Assembly: GCA_964525495.1 (NCBI GenBank)
Contig: CAZGHS010000001.1
Coordinates: 159,002 to 223,001, forward strand
DNA: 64,000 nt
Reading direction: 5' to 3'
Origin: CAZGHS01 sp964525495
GTDB taxonomy: Bacteria; Patescibacteriota; Microgenomatia; JALYQM01
The notes under the pieces were generated by a model that saw nothing but the letters and a program-made list of their open reading frames with translations, ran no database searches and had not been told where the DNA came from. Shown piece by piece: positions 1 through 7,151 of the stretch; within the stretch, counting starts at the first letter, position 1; each line of letters opens with the position of its first letter. Made by a program: the position numbers and the translations under genes.

Positions 1-49
1 CAAAGCTGTCAGGATTTCTGCCAATATCGGCAAGTGAAAATATGATCAA
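1..49 (-). CDS. Possible partial gene running off the left edge
   Basis: On the minus strand an open frame begins with a TTG codon at 49-47 that overlaps the TGA stop of the sugar transferase (TTGA overlap) and stays open to base 1. It would encode M-I-I-F-S-L-A-D-I-G-R-N-P-D-S-F. A GGAG lies only one base before the TTG, too close for a normal ribosome site, so coupled translation would be needed. Only 16 codons are visible and no family can be assigned. It fits the next gene of a surface-polysaccharide operon, but that is inference. Confidence 0.28.
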   Translation of the reverse strand, partial: MIIFSLADIGRNPDSF

Positions 50-678
50 TCTCCGTGATCTTTAAATACAGCCAAAGGAGTCATAATAAGGATTTTAATA
101 TCCATCAAAATGTTCCATTGTTCTGCATACTGAGCATCAAGCCGAATTCGCTCATCAAACTGTACATGGTTACGACCAGAAATTTGCCACAAACCAGTAA
201 TACCTGGTTTTACTGTCAAAGCCTTCTCAATATGATGTTTACTATCAGGATAGCGTTCTCCTTGCTCCTGCAACTCATTAGGTTTATACGCACGAGGACC
301 AACAATACTCATTTCACCATTCAATACATTAAAAAATTGAGGGATCTCCTCAATATCATACCGTCGCAAAATTCGTCCCACTGAAGTAACACGCGGATCG
401 TTTCGCAACTTATACCCATTCTTTTTATATTCTTCAAGAAGCTCAGGGTGCGCTTTCCATAAGTACTCATCTGCATCGACACGCATCGAACGCACTTTAT
501 AAATCCGAAAAAGTTTTCCATTCAAACCAACACGTTCGTGAGAATAAATTAAAGGCCATCCAGACTCTAAATAGAGAGCAAGCATGCCGAGGAGAGTAAA
601 GGGACTTAAAACAATAAGCGCAGCAAGTGAGCCCACAATATCTAACAATCGTTTCAGAAAAACATTTAGCGTACGCAT
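46..678 (-). CDS. Bacterial sugar transferase (undecaprenyl-phosphate sugar-1-phosphate transferase family)
   Basis: A 210-residue membrane-associated glycosyl-1-phosphate transferase of the WcaJ/RfbP/PglC type. The family moves a sugar-1-phosphate from a nucleotide sugar to the polyprenyl-phosphate carrier, the first step of surface-glycan assembly. One hydrophobic segment lies near residues 13-36. The family signatures are clear: KVRSM after the N-terminal helix, the DPR-T-VGR-LRR block, the IPQ-FNVL-GEMS-VGPR stretch, and KPGITGLWQ-SGR. It is the short catalytic-core form without the extra N-terminal membrane domain of WcaJ, a normal size for the PglC class. The start at 678 is preceded by AAGG. 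The sugar is unknown; gmd/rmd at 15-17 kb suggest this cell makes GDP-D-rhamnose. Confidence 0.93.
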   Translation of the reverse strand: MRTLNVFLKRLLDIVGSLAALIVLSPFTLLGMLALYLESGWPLIYSHERVGLNGKLFRIYKVRSMRVDADEYLWKAHPELLEEYKKNGYKLRNDPRVTSVGRILRRYDIEEIPQFFNVLNGEMSIVGPRAYKPNELQEQGERYPDSKHHIEKALTVKPGITGLWQISGRNHVQFDERIRLDAQYAEQWNILMDIKILIMTPLAVFKDHGD

Positions 679-689
679 TCGTAACCTTA

Positions 690-718
690 ACTATACTAAT
701 CAAAAACACCTGTTTCAA
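690..718 (-). promoter_or_regulatory. Promoter for the sugar transferase
   Basis: On the minus strand TTGAAA (718-713), a 17-base spacer and TATAGT (695-690) lie 11 bases before the start codon. It sits inside the short gap after the phospholipase D-like gene, so the transferase can be transcribed separately from it. Confidence 0.55.
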
Positions 719-729
719 CTAGTGTACTA

Positions 730-1779
730 CTAAGACGGAATATACCGCTGCAATGATACAACATATCCCGAAAGCTGATCCACCAGTCCTGCTTCCCGAG
801 TTCGAAATGCAATTTCTTGAGTTCCCATTTGCACCCCAGATTCAACAAAATTATGTGAACCAAACATTGCTTCCTTGCCGTCAACAATAAGTAGCTTAGC
901 GTGAATCTTACGATCAAGATGTATAAACCGAATGTGTTTTCCATGTCGTTCCAGCGCTCGTTTAAAAACAATATAAAAATAGCGCAAAGGGAATTTGGTA
1001 AATGTCACATCATCTTCATTCGAGGTATAAATCGTCACATTCACCCCCTGCTTTGACTTACTCAAAAGTAGTTCGAGCATATAATGCTCAGGCACCATCT
1101 GCGAAACAAAAACTATTTCTTTTTGCGCTTCGGTCACCAGTTTCACTGCCTCTTTATAAATCAAAGATCTACCTTTTATTCCGCTATCCACCAATACTGT
1201 GCCGTATTTGTCCACACTAAAACTATAATCTTGAGCCGGACGTTTATCATTTACCTGTACGAACTGAGTTGCCAAAGCCTGAACCATATCAGCATTCTCA
1301 AACCGCACCATAAAATCAAGATTTTTAAACGACGCATCAAAAAAATTCATCCCACCCATCCAAGCATGATCGTCTACAATATATATCTTTATGTGATTCC
1401 GCCCCATCACAGGCAAAAAATGAATACCCATGAGAGGTTTGTTAACCTCAACAAAATGTACACCTCCTGCTGCCAATCGAGCAAAGAGCGCTTTAGTTTC
1501 ATTCCGTACCGCATCTTCTTCAGCTAACAATTTATCATTAAAAGTCGGCAAAAGCCGTATGTTTCCATGCAAATACCGCTCAGTGACCCAATCATGATAG
1601 ATACGGACATCAACGCCTCGCCCAGCAGCATCCAAGAGCAACGGCTCCAGAGAACTAAAAACCTCTCCCGTCTCCATCACCATAGCCTGAAGCCAGATCC
1701 GCTTCTCAGCACGGGGTATTCTCTCCTTCAAATCAACAAGAAATTCTGAGGGATTTTGAACTAAGGTCGGAAATTCCAT
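730..1779 (-). CDS. Phospholipase D-like / cardiolipin synthase-type protein
   Basis: A 349-residue member of the phospholipase D superfamily with two HKD motifs: H129-x-K-x4-D followed by GGMN, and H293-x-K-x4-D followed by GSHN. Both catalytic His/Lys pairs are intact, so an active phosphatidyl- or phosphodiesterase is expected. There is no membrane segment at the N-terminus, unlike classical cardiolipin synthases, so the substrate (phospholipid or nucleic acid) is open. The ATG at 1779 has TATAAT (1793-1788) 8 bases upstream and no Shine-Dalgarno sequence, consistent with a leaderless message. Family assignment is firm, substrate is not. Confidence 0.88.
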   Translation of the reverse strand: MEFPTLVQNPSEFLVDLKERIPRAEKRIWLQAMVMETGEVFSSLEPLLLDAAGRGVDVRIYHDWVTERYLHGNIRLLPTFNDKLLAEEDAVRNETKALFARLAAGGVHFVEVNKPLMGIHFLPVMGRNHIKIYIVDDHAWMGGMNFFDASFKNLDFMVRFENADMVQALATQFVQVNDKRPAQDYSFSVDKYGTVLVDSGIKGRSLIYKEAVKLVTEAQKEIVFVSQMVPEHYMLELLLSKSKQGVNVTIYTSNEDDVTFTKFPLRYFYIVFKRALERHGKHIRFIHLDRKIHAKLLIVDGKEAMFGSHNFVESGVQMGTQEIAFRTREAGLVDQLSGYVVSLQRYIPS

Positions 1780-1806
1780 ATTATAAGATTATACTATAAA
1801 AAGGGA

Positions 1807-2022
1807 TTATTCTATCTTACGGGTATTAAGATCGGGATAAGCTTCTTGTTCTCTACTACTAGAACCGACAGACTCTTTAAATCGTCTTATACCTACACCA
1901 TTGTTTTTAACTATGAAAGCATAGTCTCCTTTTATGCCATCTAAGACTGCCTCGATAAGAGGATAACCCGCTACTATAGCGTCTTTAACTGTACGTGATC
2001 TAATTAACCGTTTTTCTGACAT
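1807..2022 (-). CDS. Small hypothetical protein (71 aa)
   Basis: I do not recognise this family. The protein starts MSEKRLIRSRTVKDAIVAG, has a mixed alpha/beta look with a central G-D-Y-A-F-I-V-K-N-N segment, and ends in a polar tail; there is no signal peptide or membrane segment. It lies on the same strand as the phospholipase D-like gene with a 27-base gap, and divergent from the T-box leader. No Shine-Dalgarno sequence is visible. The frame is free of stops and has normal composition, but with so little to go on it may be lineage-specific. Confidence 0.5.
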   Translation of the reverse strand: MSEKRLIRSRTVKDAIVAGYPLIEAVLDGIKGDYAFIVKNNGVGIRRFKESVGSSSREQEAYPDLNTRKIE

Positions 2023-2025
2023 ATA

Positions 2026-2053
2026 TTGACAACAATAAAAAAGGTAGTAAACT
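2026..2053 (+). promoter_or_regulatory. Promoter of the T-box/proS operon
   Basis: TTGACA at 2026-2031, a 16-base spacer and TAAACT at 2048-2053 place the transcript start near 2060, just upstream of the first leader hairpin. The -35 box is perfect and the -10 box is moderate. Confidence 0.55.
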
Positions 2054-2059
2054 TAACTA

Positions 2060-2271
2060 AAACGTGGAGTCTATCCCAATAGACAATTTGATTATAAAAA
2101 TCAAAACGTTGCATGCGTTAAAGCAAAATTATAGCATAAACATGTCAACCTAGCCAGTTGTAAAAACGGCAAATAAGATCGCAAATGCGATGAAACAAGG
2201 TGGTACCACGACTAAGCTCGTCCTTGTAGAGAAAAGAGATTACTCTTTTGTCTGCAGCGACGAGTTTTTTT
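2060..2271 (+). promoter_or_regulatory. T-box riboswitch leader (proline-type inferred)
   Basis: The 3' half is a convincing T-box. AAGGTGGTACCACG at 2197-2210 matches the conserved T-box sequence, with UGGU at 2201-2204 placed to pair with an ACCA tRNA end. ACAAGG (2195-2200) pairs with CCTTGT (2222-2227) to make the antiterminator, competing with the terminator at 2217-2271. A stem III-like hairpin (ATCGC/GCGAT, 2179-2190) directly precedes it. Upstream hairpins are GTCTAT/ATAGAC (2069-2084) with loop CCCA, TTTGATT/AATCAAA (2087-2105), a GTTG-CATG stem (2108-2148) and a GCC/GGC hairpin (2153-2170). The CCCA loop holds a proline codon, fitting proS downstream. A canonical long Stem I with kink-turn and distal loop is not visible. 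Uncharged tRNA-Pro should favour read-through; this is inferred from the T-box family. Confidence 0.82.
2217..2271 (+). terminator. T-box intrinsic terminator
   Basis: CTCGTC at 2217-2222 pairs with GACGAG at 2259-2264, extended by TTGTAGA with TCTGCAG and an inner AAAAGAG/CTCTTTT stem, followed by seven T (2265-2271). The 5' arm overlaps the antiterminator strand at 2222-2227, so the two structures are mutually exclusive. Confidence 0.85.
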
Positions 2272-2284
2272 GTACAATAAAAAT

Positions 2285-2818
2285 ATGATAAACATAATAT
2301 TCGAGTCTCATAACACCACAGTAGACAACGAAAACAATCGTGCGTCAGGTCATTATGATGTTGAACTCTCAGAAAAAGGCAAACAGCAATCCAGAGCTTT
2401 AGGGGAAAGATATAAGGGCACCCAAATTGACGCAATCTTCTGCTCTGATATGCAACGCTCATACAAAACAGCCGAAGGCGCTTTTCCTCACAGAGATATT
2501 CCCACCTTCCGAGATGAGCGTCTTCGCGAATGTGATTATGGCGATATGACTCGAGCACCTAAAGACCAGGTTGAAGGCGAGCGCATGCAACGTATCATCA
2601 CGCCTTATCCCAACGGTGAAAGCCTTCAACAACGAACACAGAAAATGAAATCATTTTTAGATGAAATAAAAGAACAGTATGATGGGAAGATCATCATGAT
2701 AATCGGTCACCGTGCAACTCGCTACGCACTCGAGCACTATTTAAATAATAAATCATTAGAACAAGCAATCTCAGAGCCCAATCAATGGCAACCAGGCTGG
2801 AAGTATTATTTACAGTAA
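2285..2818 (+). CDS. Histidine phosphatase (phosphoglycerate mutase-like) family protein
   Basis: A 177-residue protein of the histidine phosphatase superfamily. Visible marks are the N-terminal His in E-S-H-N-T-T, the S-G-H-Y-D-V-E-L-S-E-K-G-K-Q-Q block, C-S-D-M-Q-R-S-Y-K-T-A-E, the R-L-R-E acidic motif, G-E-S, and the second catalytic His in I-I-G-H-R. The usual RHG triplet is SHN here, so the phosphate-binding Arg next to the nucleophile is missing and activity is uncertain. I start at the ATG at 2285; a TTG at 2270 lies inside the terminator. TACAAT at 2273-2278 lies 6 bases before the ATG and could be a second promoter bypassing the T-box. It is the first gene of the proS transcript; its link to proline or tRNA is unknown. 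Confidence 0.82.
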   Translation: MINIIFESHNTTVDNENNRASGHYDVELSEKGKQQSRALGERYKGTQIDAIFCSDMQRSYKTAEGAFPHRDIPTFRDERLRECDYGDMTRAPKDQVEGERMQRIITPYPNGESLQQRTQKMKSFLDEIKEQYDGKIIMIIGHRATRYALEHYLNNKSLEQAISEPNQWQPGWKYYLQ

Positions 2819-2830
2819 GGAAAGCCTATT

Positions 2831-3046
2831 ATGCAACCAAGCGAAGTACCCAAACAAAGCACCCCAAACGATATAGCTACCTGTACTGTAGAAACATGCA
2901 TTTTGACAAACCAAAGGGAGCCAGATAGACCACATTGCCTCTGGATTCAAGGGCAAATTGTCGCAGCAAACCCATCACCGGAGTATATTCAAATGATCAG
3001 GAAACAATATGCAAACTGTCCAAGATTACGAAAAACAATAAATTAA
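2831..3046 (+). CDS. Small Cys-containing hypothetical protein (71 aa)
   Basis: Unrecognised family. The protein has four cysteines (C-T-V-E-T-C near residue 20, then H-C and N-C) and could bind a metal, but the spacing is not a standard zinc finger. It has no membrane segment. GGAAAG lies 8 bases before the ATG, a good ribosome site, and the gene fits between the phosphatase-like gene (12-base gap) and proS (16-base gap), so it is probably translated as part of the T-box operon. Confidence 0.6.
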   Translation: MQPSEVPKQSTPNDIATCTVETCILTNQREPDRPHCLWIQGQIVAANPSPEYIQMIRKQYANCPRLRKTIN

Positions 3047-3062
3047 AAAAAGGAAAACACAT

Positions 3063-4499
3063 ATGGCACAAACATTCGAAAAAAAAGGCGTCACCAAAAA
3101 GTCAGAAAACATCTCTGACTGGTATATCGACGTCATTACCAAATCTGGCATGGCCGACTACTCACCTGTTAAGGGATGTATCGTCTACCGCCCGCTCTCC
3201 TACGCTATCTGGGAAAACATCCAGCACTTCATGAATGCAGGCATGAAAGCCATGGACGTCGAGAACTGTTACTTCCCTCTTTTTATTCCAGAATCGTTTC
3301 TAAAAAAAGAAGCAAGCCATGTCGAAGGCTTTGCTCCAGAACTCGCAGTAGTCACTATAGCAGGTGGCGAAGAGCTCGAAGAAAAATTAGTTGTCCGTCC
3401 AACATCCGAAACCATCATGTACACCATGTACAGCAAGTGGATCCAGTCTCACCGTGATCTCCCACTCAAACTCAACCAATGGAATAACGTCGTCCGATGG
3501 GAAAAGCGCACCTATCCATTCATCCGCGGAGCAGAGTTCCTCTGGCAAGAAGCACACACAGCGCATGCCACACATGAGGAATGCTGGCAGCAAGTGCTCG
3601 ACGCTCTCGATCTCTATGCACGCACATACGAAGAACTCATGGCACTTCCAGTTATTAAGGGTCTCAAATCTCAATCTGAGAAATTTGCAGGCGCGGTCAA
3701 CACCACAACCTGCGAAAACATCATGCCAGACGGTAAAGCTCTCCAGTCATGTACATCACACGATCTCGGACAAAACTTTTCGAAAGCCTTTGATGTTATG
3801 TTCCAAGACAAAGAAGGTCAAAACCAATACGTCCACCAAACCAGCTTTGGCTATTCCACTCGCTCTCTCGGCGGACTCGTCATGGTTCATGGCGATGATC
3901 AGGGGCTCGTCCTCCCACCTCGCGTCGCACCAACTCAGGTAGTGATCATTCCAATCGGACAAGAAAACGAAGTATTAAAAGCTGCAGAAAATATCAAACT
4001 CGCACTCGAACAAAACTTTATCAGAGCTAAACTCGATGTTCGCTCAGAGTACTCACTCGGTTTCAAACGCAATGAACACGAACTCAAAGGGACACCTGTA
4101 CGACTAGAAATTGGACAAAAAGAACTCGAGTCAGGGATGGTTTCAGTATCAATTCGCCACAATTCTCAAAAGGAACAAACACCAATCGAATCAATTAGTA
4201 CATACATGCCAAACCTACTGACCATTATTCACAACGATATGTTCGAAAAAGCTAAAAAAATGCAGCATGATCTCACATCAGTTGCAGACACTTACGATCA
4301 ATTCAAACAAATCATGGAAACCAAAAAGGGATTTATCTATGCTCACTGGTGCGAAAATGCAGAATGCGAAGCCAAAATCAAAGAAGAAACCAAGGCAAAC
4401 ACACGATGCTTACCCTTCGACCAAGTAGGAGAGAAAGGTTCATGCATCTATTGTGGCAAACCATCAAACCACAAATGGCTCTTTGCACAAGCATATTAA
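3063..4499 (+). CDS. proS: Prolyl-tRNA synthetase, archaeal/eukaryal-type short form
   Basis: A 478-residue class II aminoacyl-tRNA synthetase that charges tRNA-Pro. It shows the ProS block M-A-D-Y-S-P-V-K-G near residue 30, R-P-T-S-E-T for ATP/proline binding, motif 2 R-W-E-K-R-T-Y-P-F-I-R-G-A-E-F-L-W-Q-E, and the C-terminal zinc-binding region with C-E-N-A-E-C and C-I-Y-C-G plus the terminal Tyr typical of archaeal/eukaryal-like ProRS. It lacks the large INS editing domain of the long bacterial type. GGAAAA precedes the ATG. The gene is third in a transcript headed by a T-box whose presumed specifier is a proline codon, so it is likely induced when uncharged tRNA-Pro accumulates. Confidence 0.97.
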   Translation: MAQTFEKKGVTKKSENISDWYIDVITKSGMADYSPVKGCIVYRPLSYAIWENIQHFMNAGMKAMDVENCYFPLFIPESFLKKEASHVEGFAPELAVVTIAGGEELEEKLVVRPTSETIMYTMYSKWIQSHRDLPLKLNQWNNVVRWEKRTYPFIRGAEFLWQEAHTAHATHEECWQQVLDALDLYARTYEELMALPVIKGLKSQSEKFAGAVNTTTCENIMPDGKALQSCTSHDLGQNFSKAFDVMFQDKEGQNQYVHQTSFGYSTRSLGGLVMVHGDDQGLVLPPRVAPTQVVIIPIGQENEVLKAAENIKLALEQNFIRAKLDVRSEYSLGFKRNEHELKGTPVRLEIGQKELESGMVSVSIRHNSQKEQTPIESISTYMPNLLTIIHNDMFEKAKKMQHDLTSVADTYDQFKQIMETKKGFIYAHWCENAECEAKIKEETKANTRCLPFDQVGEKGSCIYCGKPSNHKWLFAQAY

Positions 4500-4549
4500 A
4501 CAACTTGATTACTTAAGCATCTAAGGTGTACGCTAGAAGCAGGGAAATT

Positions 4550-5152
4550 ATGGACAAAACACTTCTCAAACAATTAGCAGCTGAGTGTCTCGGCACATTC
4601 ACACTCTCATTTGTTGTACTAGCATCAATCAACAATCCATCCTTCCCTATTCCGACACCATTTCTTGCAGCACTCACTTTGGGAGTGTTTGTCGCAACAA
4701 TAGGAAAAATATCTGGGTGCCATATTAATCCGGCAGTTACACTTGCACTATTATCAATCAAAGAGATAACTCCACATAAAGCACTGCGATACATCATTGC
4801 ACAAATACTAGGTGCGGCACTCGCAAAAACAATATTAACAATGCTCATTCCCAATCTAGTATCAGCAACGGCAACAACATCTGTCCAAGCCGCAGTATTT
4901 GAAACACTCGGTTCAATGATATTTATCTTTGGTATCGCATCTGTGGTATTCAAAAAAACATCAGAAAATATAGCGCCACCAGTCATCGGTCTCTCTTTAT
5001 TACTAGGTATCTCAACAGCTGCACTCGGATCAAACGCAATTCTCAACCCAGCAGTGGCACTCGCAATCGGCTCGACCAACCTAATTTACATAATTGCACC
5101 AGTTGTCGGTGGAATCATCGCGATGCATAAATATAAGTGGTTAGTAAAGTAA
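4550..5152 (+). CDS. MIP-family channel (aquaporin/glyceroporin-like)
   Basis: A 200-residue six-helix membrane channel of the major intrinsic protein family, passing water or small neutral solutes. Two half-repeats each carry an NPA box: H-I-N-P-A-V-T in the first loop and I-L-N-P-A-V-A in the second. The second box is normally NPAR; here the selectivity-filter Arg is Val, so the pore should be wider or more hydrophobic. At 200 residues it is shorter than most aquaporins. I start at the ATG at 4550 because AGGG lies 6-9 bases upstream; a GTG at 4526 would add eight polar residues without a ribosome site. It follows proS by 50 bases with no terminator between. Confidence 0.88.
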   Translation: MDKTLLKQLAAECLGTFTLSFVVLASINNPSFPIPTPFLAALTLGVFVATIGKISGCHINPAVTLALLSIKEITPHKALRYIIAQILGAALAKTILTMLIPNLVSATATTSVQAAVFETLGSMIFIFGIASVVFKKTSENIAPPVIGLSLLLGISTAALGSNAILNPAVALAIGSTNLIYIIAPVVGGIIAMHKYKWLVK

Positions 5153-5153
5153 A

Positions 5154-6545
5154 CTAGGTCCTATTCTTCACATCGTAACTAAACTCACTTCTTCTCTCAG
5201 CCAAATCAATCGGATACTCTCCATTAAAACACCCCGTATACAGTTGATCCTTCGGCACGCCCACAGCTCTGACCATCTCATCAAAAGGTAAAAACGTTAA
5301 ACTCGTCGCTCCAATCTTAACTCGCATCTCTTCTATCTCCATATGCGCAGCAGATAAGTCTTTCTGTGCAGGCAAATCTATTCCATAAAAATCTGGAAAC
5401 AAGATCGGCGAAGAAGAGATCACCAGGTGCACCTCTTTCGCTCCAGCATCAAATATTCGCTTTACTATCCTCGGCGCCGTATTCAATCGCACAATCGAAT
5501 CATCCACCAAAACCACTTTCAAATCCTTCACCGCTTCCGACACCACGTTATACTTCATATCTGCTGATCGATCACGTAAATACGTACTCGGCATGATAAA
5601 CGTCCGATGAATATATCGATTCTTCACAATTCCCATCCGCAACGGTATCCCCTTTCTTTCGGCAAAACCCTCCGCCGCAGGCACCGCAGAATCTGGTACA
5701 GGCACCACCACATCAGCATCTACGTTCAAAATATCAGCCAAAGACTCACCTAAGCGTTTCCGCACAGAATAAACCCGTTCTCCCAGCAACATACTTTCCG
5801 GTCGTGCGAAATACACAAATTCAAACAAATCCAATTTCTGAGTTCCCTCAACTAATTGCTCACTGCGCAAACCAGATTTATCTATCACTACCATCTCTCC
5901 TGGTTTTACATCCCGCAAAATCTTTGCCTGCACAGTATCAATCGCACACGTCTCTGACGACACCACGTAATGATCATTCCCATATACACCTACACTCAAC
6001 GGTCGTATCCCATACCCATCCCGCACTGCAACCAAAGTATCTTTAGTCAAAACAAGCAAGGAAAACGCACCTGTGAATAATGGAAAAGAATTTCTGACTG
6101 CTTCATCAAGTGAAGCACCCTTATGCACATAAAAGCTAATCGCCTGATACATCAATTCAGAATCATTCAATCCTTCTGTAGCCAAACCATGTTCCGCACA
6201 AAACTCCAACAAGAGTTCTATACTCGGCAAATTACCATTATGAGCAAGAGCAACATCTCTATAAAACGAAACCGGCTGCAAATGCCCATCTCCACCAGAT
6301 GTTCCGTACCTATTGTGTCCTATCGCAACATTACATCCAGCCAATCGCGCAAAATCCTCTTCCGAATACACATGGCTGACTAAGCCCTTACCTTTATGAG
6401 TCTGAATCTCTTTACCATCCGCGGCAGCAATCCCAGAAGACTCTTGTCCGCGGTGCTGTAACCCAAACAAGCCAAAAAAAGTCTGACGGGCAGCGTCAGA
6501 ACCATTAAACACACCAAATACTCCGCACTTTTCGTGAATATCCAT
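5154..6545 (-). CDS. purF: Amidophosphoribosyltransferase, PurF-like
   Basis: A 463-residue glutamine-PRPP amidotransferase homologue, first step of purine synthesis (PRPP + glutamine to phosphoribosylamine). The Ntn glutaminase domain starts M-D-I-H-E-K-C7-G-V-F, so a six-residue propeptide would be removed to expose the catalytic Cys; G-L-Q-H-R-G-Q-E-S-S-G and G-H-N-R-Y-G-T follow. The phosphoribosyltransferase half has V-V-L-V-D-D-S-I-V-R, but the next residues are L-N-T where the family has G-T-T. I start at 6545 (AAGGGTG upstream and the expected distance to Cys) rather than at 6608. No other purine gene is in the window. It ends 2 bases from the convergent MIP gene. Confidence 0.93.
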   Translation of the reverse strand: MDIHEKCGVFGVFNGSDAARQTFFGLFGLQHRGQESSGIAAADGKEIQTHKGKGLVSHVYSEEDFARLAGCNVAIGHNRYGTSGGDGHLQPVSFYRDVALAHNGNLPSIELLLEFCAEHGLATEGLNDSELMYQAISFYVHKGASLDEAVRNSFPLFTGAFSLLVLTKDTLVAVRDGYGIRPLSVGVYGNDHYVVSSETCAIDTVQAKILRDVKPGEMVVIDKSGLRSEQLVEGTQKLDLFEFVYFARPESMLLGERVYSVRKRLGESLADILNVDADVVVPVPDSAVPAAEGFAERKGIPLRMGIVKNRYIHRTFIMPSTYLRDRSADMKYNVVSEAVKDLKVVLVDDSIVRLNTAPRIVKRIFDAGAKEVHLVISSSPILFPDFYGIDLPAQKDLSAAHMEIEEMRVKIGATSLTFLPFDEMVRAVGVPKDQLYTGCFNGEYPIDLAERRSEFSYDVKNRT

Positions 6546-6644
6546 AACAAGCACCCTTACTGTAGGAGTATCCCGACCTAAATGCAATCGCGAAATCCAT
6601 ATACCCATTTCTTACCACAGACAATGTAATATAATTCACAAAGC

Positions 6645-7151
6645 ATGTTCAATTCAGACAAAAAAGAATCTCCTGTCCCACTCACAATTTCGCTCAAAAA
6701 GCTGGCAATCCTCTCGGTCACCAGTCTCGGATTCTACGACTTCTACTGGTTCTATAAACAGTGGAAAGCTCTTCAGCACATCAAAAAAAGCAACATTTCC
6801 CCCATCGGACGAGCCGTATTCTCAAAAGTATTCGCTTATTTGCTCTTCAAGGAATACTTTAAACTCGCAAAACAAGAAACACATCAAACCTATCCTTGGC
6901 CATCAGCGCTTGCTTTCGCATACATCATCCCTGGACTATTAAGCCAATATGGTCGCATATTCTGGATATTCACCTTCGCCAGCGCAATTCCTCTCATACC
7001 TGCCCAAAAAGCTATCAACGACTATGCCAAAGCGAAAAATCCAGCACTTCATGTCAGTGATACCTTTAGCTGGTACGAAAAGGGTATAATACTGACTGGA
7101 AGTATTCTTATCCTGCTCGCATTAGTAAAAATAGGACAAAGCCTTCTATGA
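6645..7151 (+). CDS. Small integral membrane protein (168 aa)
   Basis: Unassigned membrane protein with about four hydrophobic segments. The first carries L-G-F-Y-D-F-Y-W-F-Y-K-Q-W, resembling the first helix of DUF4234-type proteins, so a distant relation is possible. TATAAT at 6630-6635 lies 9 bases before the ATG and there is no Shine-Dalgarno sequence. The stop overlaps the start of the DUF2207 gene by 4 bases (ATGA), so the two are co-translated and may act together in the membrane. Confidence 0.72.
   Translation: MFNSDKKESPVPLTISLKKLAILSVTSLGFYDFYWFYKQWKALQHIKKSNISPIGRAVFSKVFAYLLFKEYFKLAKQETHQTYPWPSALAFAYIIPGLLSQYGRIFWIFTFASAIPLIPAQKAINDYAKAKNPALHVSDTFSWYEKGIILTGSILILLALVKIGQSLL

Noticed and set aside
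2145..2558. Minus-strand frame across the T-box and phosphatase gene
   Set aside because: It is antisense to a gene with clear family motifs and covers a structured leader.
3391..3942. Out-of-frame 183-codon reading within proS
   Set aside because: It lies wholly inside proS, which has intact class II motifs.
4513..5079. Minus-strand 188-codon frame opposite the MIP channel
   Set aside because: It mirrors the MIP gene, which has both NPA boxes and a ribosome site.
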